64,000 nucleotides of DNA from contig JADJUP010000013.1 of assembly GCA_016716965.1 (NCBI GenBank), positions 1-64,000 on the forward strand, written 5' to 3'. This DNA comes from Sulfuritalea sp. (GTDB taxonomy: Bacteria > Pseudomonadota > Gammaproteobacteria > Burkholderiales > Rhodocyclaceae). The notes below the pieces were generated by a model. That model made no database searches, had not been told where the DNA came from, and worked only from the letters and a program-made list of their open reading frames with translations. Below are positions 25,677 through 36,675 of the stretch, piece by piece; the stretch's first letter is position 1, and every line of letters starts with the position of its first letter. Both the position numbers and the translations under genes were made by a program.

Positions 25677-26401
25677 GCAATCAGCGCGCGAAGATGCTGC
25701 GCGAAATGGGGCTCGGGCCGGTGTGGAAGCTGCGCGCGCCGACTTCGTCAGCCGCGGCCGACGAACCTGGCGATAGTGTGGCCCCGGTAGCGCAGGTGGC
25801 GGAAATGCCACCCGCAGCGCCGTCCCCGGCAACCGCCGCAATGGACTGGAGTGCGCTTGCCGCGAACGTGGCGGCCTGCCGCCAGTGCGGATTGTGCGAG
25901 GCGCGCAAGCTGGCGGTGCTTGGCGTCGGCGACCGCAATGCGGATTGGCTGTTCGTCGGCGAGGGCCCCGGCGCCGAGGAGGACCAGCGCGGCGAACCCT
26001 TCGTCGGCCAGGCCGGAAAGCTCCTCGACAGCATGCTCGCGGCGATCGGCCTCAAACGCGGGGAGGATGTTTACATCGCCAATGCGGTCAAGTGCCGACC
26101 GCCCGGAAATCGAACGCCGACGCCGGAGGAGACGGCGACCTGCTGGCCCTACCTGGAGCGGCAAATCGAATTGATCCGGCCAAAACTGATCGTCGCCCTG
26201 GGACGCCCTGCGGCGCAGACCCTGTTGCGGACCGAGATCAAGATCGGCGCGGCGCGCGGAAAGTGCTTCGACTACCGAGGCATCCCCGTCGTCGTCAGCT
26301 ACCATCCGGCCTACCTGCTGCGCACGCCACTGGATAAGGCGCGGGCCTGGGAGGACCTCTGTTTCATGCGGCACACCATGAAGGCGTTGAAGGCGCCCTG
26401 A
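25673..26401 (+). CDS. type 4 uracil-DNA glycosylase (Fe-S)
   Basis: A 242-residue glycosylase that removes uracil from DNA. After a variable N-terminal 55 residues comes the cysteine cluster ACRQCGLCEAR (Cys69, 72, 75), then GEGPGAEEDQRGEPFVGQAG (motif 1), NAVKCRPPGNRTP and TATCWPY with more cysteines, and the C-terminal VSYHPAYLLR motif. These mark the Fe4S4 type 4 family. GTG 25673 is taken because it overlaps the rimI stop by four bases; the internal ATG at 25694 is an alternative. Confidence 0.92.
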   Translation: MSNQRAKMLREMGLGPVWKLRAPTSSAAADEPGDSVAPVAQVAEMPPAAPSPATAAMDWSALAANVAACRQCGLCEARKLAVLGVGDRNADWLFVGEGPGAEEDQRGEPFVGQAGKLLDSMLAAIGLKRGEDVYIANAVKCRPPGNRTPTPEETATCWPYLERQIELIRPKLIVALGRPAAQTLLRTEIKIGAARGKCFDYRGIPVVVSYHPAYLLRTPLDKARAWEDLCFMRHTMKALKAP

Positions 26402-26412
26402 CGCCTCGCCCG

Positions 26413-26433
26413 CCGCCATCGTGAAGATGGCGG
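26413..26433. terminator. hairpin after the glycosylase gene
   Basis: CCGCCATC (26413-26420), loop GTGAA, GATGGCGG (26426-26433). It lies between convergent genes and has no T tract, so termination would need Rho or be weak. Confidence 0.35.
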
Positions 26434-26449
26434 GGCCGGCCATCGACGG

Positions 26450-26764
26450 CTACTGGTTGAACGCCTTGCCCATCATCCGGGACCAGGTCTCGCACTCGCT
26501 CAGGCCCTGGCGCCGGCTCGCTTCCACCAGGGCTTCCATCTCGGCGAGCAGGCGCTTTCGATCGGCTTCGTCGCGTGGCCGGGGATCCGGCAGGGGAGCT
26601 TTCAGCGTGTCGAGGCCCGCGGTGATCGCCATGCGGCAGTTTTCTTCCTTGGGCGGACCGCCGGCTTGGACGGCTGGCGCCAGCAAGGCGGGCAGCAATG
26701 GGAAAAGGCGGAGGATGTGTCGAGCTTGCACGGCCGTCTTCCCTGCATCAATGATGCGCGGCAT
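26450..26764 (-). CDS. small exported hypothetical protein
   Basis: A 104-residue protein with a probable signal peptide (ARHILRLFPLLPALLAPAVQAGG, cleavage near residue 34) and a mature part of about 70 residues that is mostly charged helix (RPRDEADRKRLLAEMEALVEASRRQG), with single cysteines at about positions 43 and 91. I do not recognise the family. It overlaps the end of the LplT-like gene by 17 bases, so it is likely translated from the same message. Function unknown. Confidence 0.6.
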   Translation of the reverse strand: MPRIIDAGKTAVQARHILRLFPLLPALLAPAVQAGGPPKEENCRMAITAGLDTLKAPLPDPRPRDEADRKRLLAEMEALVEASRRQGLSECETWSRMMGKAFNQ

Positions 26765-28013
26765 CGTCGAGGTGGGCGACGTCGTCGCGCTCGCGCTGGT
26801 TTAACTCGTGCTGCCGCTTGACCAGCCACATCGTGCCGGCAACGAACAAGCCGAAGAGGACGATGATCCAGTAGATCGACAACTGCGCCTTGAGCAGCAG
26901 CGAATACGTTGTCGTCATGATCAGGATCGAAAGGTTCTCGTTGAAATTCTGCACCGCGATGGAGTGACCGGCACCCATCAGGATGTGGCCGCGGTGCTGC
27001 AGCAGCGCGTTCATCGGCACCACGAAGAACCCGGAGAAGACGCCGATAAGCACCAGCAGCGGTACCGCCAGCCACATGTCGCGCACGGCGATCATGACGA
27101 TGACGCCGACCCCCATCGCCATGCCGAGCGGGATCACCCGCACCGACTTGCGCAGGGTGATCATGCGGGCCGCGAGGATGGCTCCGATGGCGACCCCGAC
27201 GGCGACCACGCCCTGCAGCATGCTGGCTTTCGACAGGTCCAGATTCAGTGCTGCCCGCGCCCATTCGAGGACGATGAACTGCAGGGTCGCGCCGGCGCCC
27301 CAGAACAGCGTGGTAACGGCCAGCGATATCTGCCCCAGCTTGTCGCGCCACAGCAGCTTGAGGCAGTGGTTGAATTCATGGAAAAGATATACCGGATTTT
27401 TCTTCAGCGGCTTGTGGTCGACCCCGGTGTCGGGAACATAGAGGTTGAACAGCGCGGCAATCAGGTAGAGCGCGCCAATGATGAGCAGGGTCATTTCGGC
27501 GACCGTATCGACGCCGGTATCGATCACCGGGAGGTCGAGCGAAAGCAGGCCATGGGCGATCTCGGGCCGGATCAGTGCGCCGCCAAGAACCACACCGAGG
27601 ATGATGGCGCCGACCGTCAGGCCCTCGATCCAGCCATTGGCCACGACCAGCAGCCGGTGCGGCAGGTATTCGGTGAGGATGCCGTACTTGGCCGGCGAGT
27701 AGGCGGCGGCGCCGAGCCCCACCACGGCATAGGCCATCAGCGGGTGAACATCGAAGAACATCAGGCTGCAGCCGAAGATTTTGATGCCGTTGCTGATGAA
27801 CATGACCCGCCATTTGGGCATCGAATCGGCAAAGGCGCCGACGAAGGCTGCCAGCGCGACATAGGATACGGTGAAGAAGGTCTTGAGCAGCGGTTCGTAG
27901 GACGCCGGAGCGTGCATGTCGCGCAGGATTGCGATGGCGGCGATCAGCAGTGCGTTGTCGGCCAGCGCGGAAAAAAACTGCGCGGCCATGATGATGTAGA
28001 AACCAGTGCTCAT
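26748..28013 (-). CDS. lplT: lysophospholipid transporter LplT-like (MFS)
   Basis: A 421-residue major-facilitator protein with about 12 membrane segments. The N-terminus FYIIMAAQFFSALADNALLIAAIA and the GAAAYSPAKYGILTEYLPHRLLVVANGWIEG segment (between helices 4 and 5) are characteristic of LplT, which flips lysophospholipids inward for reacylation. In many bacteria the acyltransferase/acyl-ACP synthetase Aas is fused or adjacent; here neither is, though a PlsB-like acyltransferase lies about 12 kb away. Start ATG 28013. Confidence 0.9.
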   Translation of the reverse strand: MSTGFYIIMAAQFFSALADNALLIAAIAILRDMHAPASYEPLLKTFFTVSYVALAAFVGAFADSMPKWRVMFISNGIKIFGCSLMFFDVHPLMAYAVVGLGAAAYSPAKYGILTEYLPHRLLVVANGWIEGLTVGAIILGVVLGGALIRPEIAHGLLSLDLPVIDTGVDTVAEMTLLIIGALYLIAALFNLYVPDTGVDHKPLKKNPVYLFHEFNHCLKLLWRDKLGQISLAVTTLFWGAGATLQFIVLEWARAALNLDLSKASMLQGVVAVGVAIGAILAARMITLRKSVRVIPLGMAMGVGVIVMIAVRDMWLAVPLLVLIGVFSGFFVVPMNALLQHRGHILMGAGHSIAVQNFNENLSILIMTTTYSLLLKAQLSIYWIIVLFGLFVAGTMWLVKRQHELNQRERDDVAHLDDAAHH

Positions 28014-28221
28014 TGATCGGGCCGGGGCGCGGCCTTGCTGAAGTGTGCCGGTTTATATCACGAAAGGATTGTGCAACATCGATGCTGCGCTGCCGCATCG
28101 GGCCAATAGCAGATGGATATTCGTGCCACGCCGGTTCCATGGCCATTAATTGCGCTCATGGGGGATGATTTGTGATTGAATACCACCCAGAGAACAAATC
28201 TTCAATCCGGAGGTAGCAGGT

Positions 28222-29136
28222 ATGGCCGATCGCCGGCTTCAGGTGTTTCATGCGGTTGCCAAGCAATTGTCATTTACCAAGGCAGCCGAAGTGCTGTTCA
28301 TGACGCAACCTGCAGTGACATTCCAGATCAAGCAGCTGGAGGAGCACTTCAACACGCGGCTGTTCGATCGCGGCCACGGTCGCATCGCGCTTACGCCGGC
28401 GGGCGAAGTGGTGCTTGGTTATGCTGAAAGAATTCTCGGGCTGTCCTCGGAAATGGACGTGCGCCTGTCCGAGTTGACCGGTGAAATCGGCGGGTCGCTG
28501 ATGATCGGCGCTTCCACCACCATCGCCGAGTTCATGCTGCCCGGAATCCTCGGCGAGTTCAAATCGACCTATCCCAACGTGCGCTCGCGCCTCGTGGTAG
28601 GCAATTCGGAATCGATCGAGACCAGGGTCATGGAGCACACCATCGACATCGGATTCATCGAGTCGCTGTCGCACGAGCCTAACCTCGAATGCGAGGTCTG
28701 TTGCGACGACGAACTGGTGGTGATCTGCCATCCGCGCTTTCCGCTGGCGCGGCACAAGGAACTGACACCGCAGAAGCTGCTTGAACATCCCTTCGTCTCG
28801 CGTGAACCCGGTTCCGGCACCCGCGAGTTCACCGAGAGCTACCTGCGCAGCGCAGGTATCGCGATCGACCAGATGAACGTCGTGATGGAACTGGGCAGCC
28901 CGATTGCGCTCAATGGCGTAGTGCAGACCGGACTCGGTTTCGCCATCGCTTCGCGCGCGTCGGTGAGCAAAGAGCAGAGGCTGGGCGATATCGTTGCGAT
29001 TCCGCTCAAGCCGCGCCTGATTCGAACGCTGTCGATGGTCTATCCGAAGGAAAAGTTCCGTTCGCGGCTGGTGGCCACCTTCGTCGAATTTGCTTCCACG
29101 CGGCTGCGCTCTCTGATTTCAAAGAAGCCGGGCTGA
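28222..29136 (+). CDS. LysR-family transcriptional regulator
   Basis: A 304-residue LysR protein: winged helix at about residues 4-63 (FHAVAKQLSFTKAAEVLFMTQPAVTFQIKQLE) and a periplasmic-binding-protein-like effector domain from about residue 90 (LMIGASTTIAEFMLPGILGEF). The effector domain resembles the CysL/CbbR branch, but the inducer is unknown. GGAGG lies 11 bases before ATG 28222. It diverges from lplT; the 208-base gap is AT-richer near 28140-28200 and would hold its autoregulatory T-N11-A sites. It does not obviously control alr, which follows after 37 bases. Confidence 0.88.
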   Translation: MADRRLQVFHAVAKQLSFTKAAEVLFMTQPAVTFQIKQLEEHFNTRLFDRGHGRIALTPAGEVVLGYAERILGLSSEMDVRLSELTGEIGGSLMIGASTTIAEFMLPGILGEFKSTYPNVRSRLVVGNSESIETRVMEHTIDIGFIESLSHEPNLECEVCCDDELVVICHPRFPLARHKELTPQKLLEHPFVSREPGSGTREFTESYLRSAGIAIDQMNVVMELGSPIALNGVVQTGLGFAIASRASVSKEQRLGDIVAIPLKPRLIRTLSMVYPKEKFRSRLVATFVEFASTRLRSLISKKPG

Positions 29137-29173
29137 CCCCCCGCGCCGGGAATCATGGGCGACGGAGCCTGAC

Positions 29174-30265
29174 ATGTCGCGTCCGATTCGCGCACGACTG
29201 GATTGGTCGGCGCTGCGCCACAACCTCGGCATCGTGCGGCGGCAGGTGGGCGATGCCAGTATCTGGAGCGTGGTCAAGGCGGATGCCTACGGGCATGGCC
29301 TGATGTCTGCCGCACGTGCCCTGGCCGAGGTTACGGACGGCTTCGCGCTGGTGGAAGTCGAGGGCGCCATGGCGCTGCGCGATGCCGGCTTCACCCAGCC
29401 CATCCTGATGCTGGAAGGTCCTTACCAGGGCGATGACGTCGCCTTGTTCGCCGAACTGGAACTGATACCGGTTCTGCATACCATGTGGCAGGTCGACGCG
29501 CTGATAAATGCCTGCCTGCCGCGGCGCCAGCCGGTGTACCTCAAGCTGAACACCGGCATGAACCGCCTCGGTTTCAACGAGGGAGAGTTCGGCTCGGCCC
29601 TGGATCGGCTGGTGGCGGCCGATTGTCTGGAGTCGGTCACGCTGATGACCCATTTCGCCGATGCCGACGAGGAGCGAGGCATACAGGGGCAACTGGAGCG
29701 CTTCCGGGCCATGGCCGGGCGTCGCGCGCTCCCGGTGTCGATGGCAAATTCCGCGGCGCTGCTGCGTTTTCCGGAAGCCGTCGGCGACTGGGTTCGCCCC
29801 GGCATCATGCTCTACGGCTCTTCGCCGTTTCCAGCGATGAAAAGCGCGGTCGAGCTGGACCTGCGACCGGTGATGACGCTGGAGAGTGAGCTGATCGCTG
29901 TGCGCGACCTGGTACCCGGGGACACCATTGGCTACGGCAGCAGCTTTGTCGTGGATGAACCGATGCGCGTCGGCATCGTCGCCTGCGGCTATGGCGACGG
30001 CTATCCGCGCCACGCGCCCACAGGCACGCCGGTGCAGGTCGCCGGGCAGCGCACCTGGACGCTCGGCCGTGTGTCGATGGACAAGATCTGCGTCGACTTG
30101 AGTGCGCTGCCGCAGAAAGTCGGCGTTGGCGACACGGTGACCTTGTGGGGCGGAAGCGGCGCCATGTACCTGGCGGCGGACGAGGTGGCTGCGGCCGCCG
30201 GCACGGTGTCATACGAGATGTTCTGTGCCCTGGCGGCACGCGTGCCGCTGATCGAAACCAACTGA
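29174..30265 (+). CDS. alr: alanine racemase
   Basis: A 363-residue PLP enzyme converting L-Ala to D-Ala for peptidoglycan. The PLP lysine is in VVKADAYGHG (Lys about residue 35) and the catalytic Tyr of the second half-site in TIGYGSSFV (about residue 258). Length and TIM-barrel plus beta-domain layout are standard. Its TGA overlaps the radA ATG by one base. A D-amino-acid dehydrogenase (dadA) lies 27 kb downstream, so this may be either biosynthetic or catabolic. Confidence 0.96.
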   Translation: MSRPIRARLDWSALRHNLGIVRRQVGDASIWSVVKADAYGHGLMSAARALAEVTDGFALVEVEGAMALRDAGFTQPILMLEGPYQGDDVALFAELELIPVLHTMWQVDALINACLPRRQPVYLKLNTGMNRLGFNEGEFGSALDRLVAADCLESVTLMTHFADADEERGIQGQLERFRAMAGRRALPVSMANSAALLRFPEAVGDWVRPGIMLYGSSPFPAMKSAVELDLRPVMTLESELIAVRDLVPGDTIGYGSSFVVDEPMRVGIVACGYGDGYPRHAPTGTPVQVAGQRTWTLGRVSMDKICVDLSALPQKVGVGDTVTLWGGSGAMYLAADEVAAAAGTVSYEMFCALAARVPLIETN

Positions 30266-31633
30266 TGGCCAAGGCAAAAACGCAATATTCCTGTACCGAG
30301 TGCGGTGCCAGTTCGCCCAAGTGGCAGGGCCAGTGCCCCGGCTGCGGGCAGTGGAACACCCTGGTCGAGGCGGTGGTCGAAACCGCCGCTCCGGCAGGGC
30401 GCGACTTCGCCGCGCTGGGCGGGGCCAGCGGCCTGCAGATGCTGGCCGAGATCCGGCCGCGCGAGGAACCGCGACAGGCCACCGGAGTCGAGGAATTCGA
30501 TCGCGTGCTGGGTGGCGGGCTGGTCGCCGGTGGTGTGGTGCTGATCGGCGGCGATCCGGGAATCGGCAAATCGACGCTGCTGCTGCAGTCGTTGGCGCGC
30601 CTGGCGCAAGCCGGTAAGAACGTGCTGTACGTCTCCGGCGAAGAATCCGGCGAGCAGGTCGCGTTGCGCGCGCGGCGCCTGCAGCTCGACGTCGGCGGCA
30701 TGCAGTTGTTGGCCGAGATCAACCTGGAAAAGATACTCGCCACGCTGGTGAAGCTGCGCCCGGCGGTCGCGGTGATCGACTCGATCCAGACCGTCTGGTC
30801 GGACGCCCTCCAGTCCGCGCCCGGCTCGGTGGCGCAGGTGCGCGAATGTGCGGCCCAGCTGACGCGCTTCGCCAAGCAGTCCGGCACCTGCGTGATCCTG
30901 GTCGGCCATGTCACCAAGGAAGGCAGCCTGGCAGGGCCCGCGCGTGCTGGAGCACATGGTCGATACCGTGCTGTATTTCGAGGGCGACACCCATTCCAGC
31001 TTCCGCTTGGTGCGCGCGGTGAAGAACCGCTTCGGCGCCGTGAACGAACTCGGCGTCTTCGCCATGACCGAGAAGGGCCTGCGCGGCGTCGCCAATCCGT
31101 CGGCGCTGTTCCTCTCGCAGCATTCGCTCGACGTGGCCGGTTCCTGCGTGCTGTGCACCCAGGAGGGCACGCGGCCGCTGCTGGTCGAGATCCAGGCGCT
31201 GGTCGACGCCTCGCAGGCGCCGAGTCCGCGCCGGCTGGCGGTCGGCCTCGAACAGAACCGGCTGGCGATGCTGCTGGCGATATTGCACCGCCATGCCGGC
31301 ATCGTCTGCGGCGACCAGGACGTATTCGTCAATGCCGTCGGCGGCGTCAAGATCGCCGAGCCGGCGGCCGACCTCGCGGTGTTGCTGGCCATCGTTTCCT
31401 CGCTGCGCAACAAGCCGCTGCGGGGCAAACTGGTGGTGTTCGGCGAAGTCGGCCTGGCCGGGGAGATTCGCCCGGCACCGCGCGGCCAGGAGCGCCTCAA
31501 GGAAGCAGCCAAGCTCGGATTCACCCATGCCATCGTGCCCAAGGCCAACGCGCCGCGCGCGGCGATCAAGGGCATCGAGGTCATCGCGCTGGATCGCGTA
31601 GAGCAGGCCATCGAGCAGATGCGGTCATGGTGA
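30265..31633 (+). pseudogene. radA: DNA repair protein RadA, frameshifted by one extra base
   Basis: The frame from ATG 30265 gives the RadA zinc finger (CTECGASSPKWQGQCPGCG), Walker A (GGDPGIGKST) and the RecA-like core up to VTKEGSLAGP. It then runs into unrelated residues. The true continuation (RVLEHMVDTVLYFEGD, the KNRFG motif VKNRFGAVNE, and the Lon-like C-terminus) is in the next frame. The break is at CCC 30937-30939, where relatives would be encoded with one C fewer. Removing it gives 1368 bases, 455 residues, the normal RadA size. RadA migrates branches in recombination. This is either a recent loss or an indel error. Confidence 0.9.
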
Positions 31634-34140
31634 TGTTTCTATCGTCACTGCGTCTTGCCCTGCGCATGCTGGCCCGCGACTGGCGCGCCGGTGAATTGAC
31701 GGTGCTCGGGATCGCGCTGATGCTGGGCGTCGCCGCGCTGACCAGCGTCGGTTTCCTCACCGACCGGGTCGAGCAGGCATTGCGCCTGCAATCCCATCAA
31801 TTGCTCGGCGGCGACCTGCTGTTGACCGCCGACCATCCCTGGTCCGATCCGTTCCGCCGGGAGGCCGCGGCGCGCGGACTGCGCCTGGCCGAGAGCGCGA
31901 CCTTCCCGAGCATGGTCAGCCTCGGCGATGCCTCCGTCCTGGCCGAGGTCAAGGCGGTATCGCCCGGCTATCCGCTGCGCGGGTCGCTGCGCACCGCTGC
32001 CGTGCTGAATGGCGCCGACGAACCGACCTCGCGCGTGCCGCAAGCCGGCGAAGCCTGGCCCGACGAACGCCTGGCAACCACGCTCGGGCTTGCCGCGGGC
32101 ACCGCGCTGGCGGTGGGGCGGATCACCGTCCAAAGCGGCCCGGTCCTGACCATGGAACCGGATCGTGGCATGAACGTGTTCGCGCTCGCGCCACGGCTGA
32201 TGATCAACCTCGGCGACCTGGCCGCCACCGGACTGATCCAGCCCGGCAGCCGCGCCTACTATCGGCTGCACCTGGCCGGCGACGCGGCGGTGGTCGCGGG
32301 CTACGAGGCATGGGCGAAGGATCGCCTTGGACGCGGCGAGAAGATCGAGAGCCTGGACAACGCCCGGCCGGAGATCCGCAACGTCACCGAACGGGCGCAG
32401 CGCTTCCTGCGCCTCGCGGCACTGCTGGCGGTGATCCTCGCCGCCGTCGCCGCCGCGCTGGCTGCCGAACGCTACATGCGGCGCCACCTCGACGGCTGCG
32501 CCGTGATGCGCTGCATGGGAGCCTCGGCGCGCCAACTGTTGCTGATCCATGGCGGCGAATTCCTTGCATTCGGCCTGGTCGCCACGCTGGCCGGGTGTTG
32601 CGTCGGCTATGCCGTGCAACTGGCATTGCAGCAGATGCTGGATGGCCTGCTGGCGACCACGCTGCCGGCGCCATCGCTGCTGCCCTGGCTGCATGGACTG
32701 CTTGTCGGGCTGACCCTGGTCGTCGGTTTTGCCCTGCCGCCACTGCTGCGTCTGCGGCGGGTGCCGACGCTGCGCGTGCTGCGCCGCGAATGGAGCGGAT
32801 CCGAATCTTCCATGTTCTCGGCCTCGGTTGGCGCCTACCTGCTTGGTGGCCTGGTGCTGGCCGGGTTGATGCTGTGGATGGCGGGCGAGCCGCGCCTGGG
32901 CCTGATCGTGCTCGCCGGATTCCTCCTGGCGCTGGCCTTCTTCGCCCTGACCGCCCGCCTCTTGCTGGCTGCGCTCGGCCGCCTGCGCCCGGCCGGTCGC
33001 GGCTACGGCTGGCGTCACGGGCTGGCCAACCTGCGCCGGCGACTGGCGGCGACGCTGGTGCAGGCGGTGGCGCTGGCGCTGGGACTTACCGCCTTGCTGC
33101 TGCTCACCGTGGCGCGCGGCGACCTGCTCGACAGCTGGATCAAGCGCGTTCCGGCCGATGCGCCGAATCGCTTCGTGATCAACATCCAGCCCGACCAGCG
33201 TGCCGCCATCGCCGACTTCTTCAAGGCGCGCGGCCTGCCGCCGCCGGAACTGGAGCCGATGGTGCGCGGCCGGCTGGTTCAGGTCAATGGCAAGCCGGTG
33301 GGGCCGGAAAGTTTTGCCGACGATCGTGCCCAGCGCCTGGTGGATCGGGAATTCAACCTTTCCTGGTCGGCGCAGCTGCCTGCCGGCAACACGGTCAGCG
33401 GCGGGCGCTGGCATGGCGCCACGACGGGTGCCGAATTCTCGGTGGAGCAGGGGCTGGCGGAGACCCTGAGCCTCAGGCTGGGCGATCGCCTCACCTATGA
33501 AATCGCCGGCAACCGGGTCGAGGCGATGATCACCAGCCTGCGCAAGCTCGACTGGGATTCGATGCGGGTCAATTTCTTCGTCATGTCGCCGCCGGCCGTG
33601 CTGGCCGACTATCCGGCCAGCTTCATTACCAGTTTTCACCTGCCGGCGGACAAGGCGGGCGCGATCCCGGAACTGGTGCGCCGCTTTCCCAACATCACGG
33701 TGATAGACGTCGCCGCGCTGGTCAAGCAGTTGCACGCGACCATCGACCAGGTGGCGCGCGCGGTGCAACTCGTGTTCGGCTTCGCCGTGCTGGCTGGCCT
33801 CGCCGTGCTCTATGCGGCCTTGCAGGCCAGCGGCGACGAGCGCCGCCACGAACTCGCCGTGCTGCGCGCACTGGGCGCCCGCAGCCGGCAACTGTCCGGC
33901 GCGCTGGTGACGGAGTTCGCCGCGCTGGGCGCGCTGGCCGGATTGCTCGCGGGCATCGCGGCCAGCCTGATCGGCTGGGGCCTGGCGCGCTTCGCCTTCC
34001 GCCTCGACTACCTGCCGCAGATGGAACTGTGGCTGGTCGGCACACTGGCCGGCGTCGTGCTGGTCGTCATTGCCGGTTGGCTGGGCGCCTCGTCGATGCT
34101 GCGCCAGTCGGCGCTGCCGGCCTTGCGCGCCGCGCAGTAA
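31627..34140 (+). CDS. ABC transporter permease of the FtsX/YbbP type
   Basis: An 837-residue inner-membrane protein with an N-terminal helix (ELTVLGIALMLGVAALTSVGFL), a large periplasmic domain, two FtsX-type cores (about residues 260-400 and 710-830: ERYMRRHLDGCAVMRCMGAS; ERRHELAVLRALGARS) and about ten helices in all. YbbP-like permeases normally pair with a LolD/YbbA-type ATPase for lipoprotein or envelope export; none is adjacent here. Because of the radA insertion the same frame is open all the way from the radA start, but the protein proper begins at ATG 31627 (or 31633), overlapping the true radA stop. Confidence 0.88.
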   Translation: MVMFLSSLRLALRMLARDWRAGELTVLGIALMLGVAALTSVGFLTDRVEQALRLQSHQLLGGDLLLTADHPWSDPFRREAAARGLRLAESATFPSMVSLGDASVLAEVKAVSPGYPLRGSLRTAAVLNGADEPTSRVPQAGEAWPDERLATTLGLAAGTALAVGRITVQSGPVLTMEPDRGMNVFALAPRLMINLGDLAATGLIQPGSRAYYRLHLAGDAAVVAGYEAWAKDRLGRGEKIESLDNARPEIRNVTERAQRFLRLAALLAVILAAVAAALAAERYMRRHLDGCAVMRCMGASARQLLLIHGGEFLAFGLVATLAGCCVGYAVQLALQQMLDGLLATTLPAPSLLPWLHGLLVGLTLVVGFALPPLLRLRRVPTLRVLRREWSGSESSMFSASVGAYLLGGLVLAGLMLWMAGEPRLGLIVLAGFLLALAFFALTARLLLAALGRLRPAGRGYGWRHGLANLRRRLAATLVQAVALALGLTALLLLTVARGDLLDSWIKRVPADAPNRFVINIQPDQRAAIADFFKARGLPPPELEPMVRGRLVQVNGKPVGPESFADDRAQRLVDREFNLSWSAQLPAGNTVSGGRWHGATTGAEFSVEQGLAETLSLRLGDRLTYEIAGNRVEAMITSLRKLDWDSMRVNFFVMSPPAVLADYPASFITSFHLPADKAGAIPELVRRFPNITVIDVAALVKQLHATIDQVARAVQLVFGFAVLAGLAVLYAALQASGDERRHELAVLRALGARSRQLSGALVTEFAALGALAGLLAGIAASLIGWGLARFAFRLDYLPQMELWLVGTLAGVVLVVIAGWLGASSMLRQSALPALRAAQ

Positions 34141-34150
34141 GGCGGCTGCG

Positions 34151-35070
<920 letters not shown>

Positions 35071-35074
<4 letters not shown>

Positions 35075-36675
35075 GAGTCGTCCTTCCCTGTATTTGACGG
35101 ACCGAGATGCAGGCTGGCGCGCACCGCGGCGGAAACGTCCGCGCCGGAAACCGTCGCCTCCTGGTTCGCCGCGTTGCGCAGTGCGCCGGGGAAATACAAC
35201 GCCGTCAGCCGGTGCGAATGGATCGGCGAGTCGACGTTGGCACCGCCGAAGCGGCGCCAGTCGCGCACCGGATAAATGGTGTCGGCGATCTCCAGCAGGC
35301 CGACGGTTTCGCGATCGGCGATCAGCACGCCCTGCACGCGCAGGCCCAGCTCGCGCTTGACGGCGGCCAGCCGTGCGGCGAGTTGCGGCGTCGCGCCGAA
35401 TTCGCCGTCGGTGGCGATCAGCAGGTCGGCCAGGCGCCAGCGCTGTTCTTCCATGCTGGCGATCACCTTTTCCAGCGGGCCGCAGATGTCGGTACCGCCG
35501 CGAAAGGCCTGGCCGAGAAAATGCGTGGCACGTTCGATGCCGCCGCGATCCACCGAAAGTTCCATTTCCAGCAACTCCTCCGGGCCGCCGAAGGCGAACA
35601 GCAGGCAGGGCCTTCGCTGGGCGTGGGCGCAGCGCATGGCCTCCAGCACCACGGCCTTGGCCACCGCCTCTGCGCCGCCCTGCATCGAGCCCGAGGTGTC
35701 GACGCAGACCAGGATCGGACCGAGTTCGGGCCGCTTGCCGGGCTGCGGCCCCGGGCGCGGTTGCATGACCGGTGCCTGGTGCAGGCGAGTCTCGCTCATG
35801 CGGTCGTCATCCTCGTAGCACAGCAGCGTGCGCTCGGCGCGCCGCGCGTGCCAGACCAGGCGCAGCCGCGGGTGGCCGAGCAGCATGGCTTCGGCCGGCA
35901 GCATGCGCGCGATGCGGTCCGAGCGGTGGATGCCATGTGTTTCTCCGGGCATGTCCGGCACGCGCACCGTGCGCGTCTCGAGGCGCGTGGCAACGGCTTG
36001 CTCCAGATGCTCGATCAGGGTCTGGCTGGTTTCATCATCGATCTCCGACTGGCGCGAGCGGCCGAGTTCGCGGATGATCTTCGTGAGTTCCGGCAGGCCC
36101 GCGAGCAGGCGGCGGATGCGCAGCACTTCCTTCCATCCGGAAGACTGCAGCAGGCCGCGCAACTGGTCCCAGCGGCTGTGCTCGCAGTCGTCGGGCACCA
36201 TGCCGAAGACCTCCACCAGTTCGTCGATCTCGCCGCAGTGCTGGCGCCAGTCGTCGCTGAAGGCCTTGATCGCCATTTCCAGCGCGCGCGCCTCGCCGGC
36301 GCCGCGGTCGCGGTAGTCGACGATGAAATCGAGGTGGAAAAGCACGCTCATCAGCACCGTATCGGTCAGTTCCTGCTTGCCGGCGCAGTAGCGGGGCAGG
36401 TCGAGCGCGGCGATGGCGGCGGCCAGCGCGGCGGCGACCGGCGGTGGCGGCCAGGACCAGGATTCGGCTGCCGGGCCGGTTCCTGAAATGAGTTCGTCGC
36501 GCAAGGCAGCCAGCGCGTCGAGGCGCGGTTCCAGGCTGCCCTGCGAATTTGTCATGCCGCCGAGCCAGAGCGAGCGTGCCAGGGCATCGAGCACGGCCAG
36601 GCGACGTTCGCCGGAGTCGAACAGCAGCGGAGGTGGCCGCTTGTCCGCTGGCGCCACCTGACCGGCAATGCTCAT
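35071..36675 (-). CDS. viaA: ViaA-like VWA-domain protein
   Basis: A 534-residue protein with an alpha-helical N-terminal region and a C-terminal von Willebrand A domain (from about residue 320). The MIDAS is visible as VCVDTSGSM (D-x-S-x-S), a Thr in RGGTDI and a later Asp in LLIATDGEFG. The order and the RGGTD segment match E. coli ViaA, the partner of RavA. ATG 36675 is chosen because it overlaps the ATPase stop (ATGA); the same frame is open further upstream but is only antisense-like Arg-rich sequence there. Its stop overlaps the DUF364 gene. It should stimulate or target the ATPase. Confidence 0.86.

Noticed and set aside
26808..28016. A 402-codon plus-strand frame
   Set aside because: It lies wholly antisense to the LplT-like transporter and its sequence is His/Asp/Glu-rich low complexity without any domain.
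30265..34140. A fused RadA-permease polypeptide in one open frame
   Set aside because: The fusion exists only because of the extra base in radA; the RadA C-terminus is fully preserved in the other frame, so this is not a real two-domain protein.
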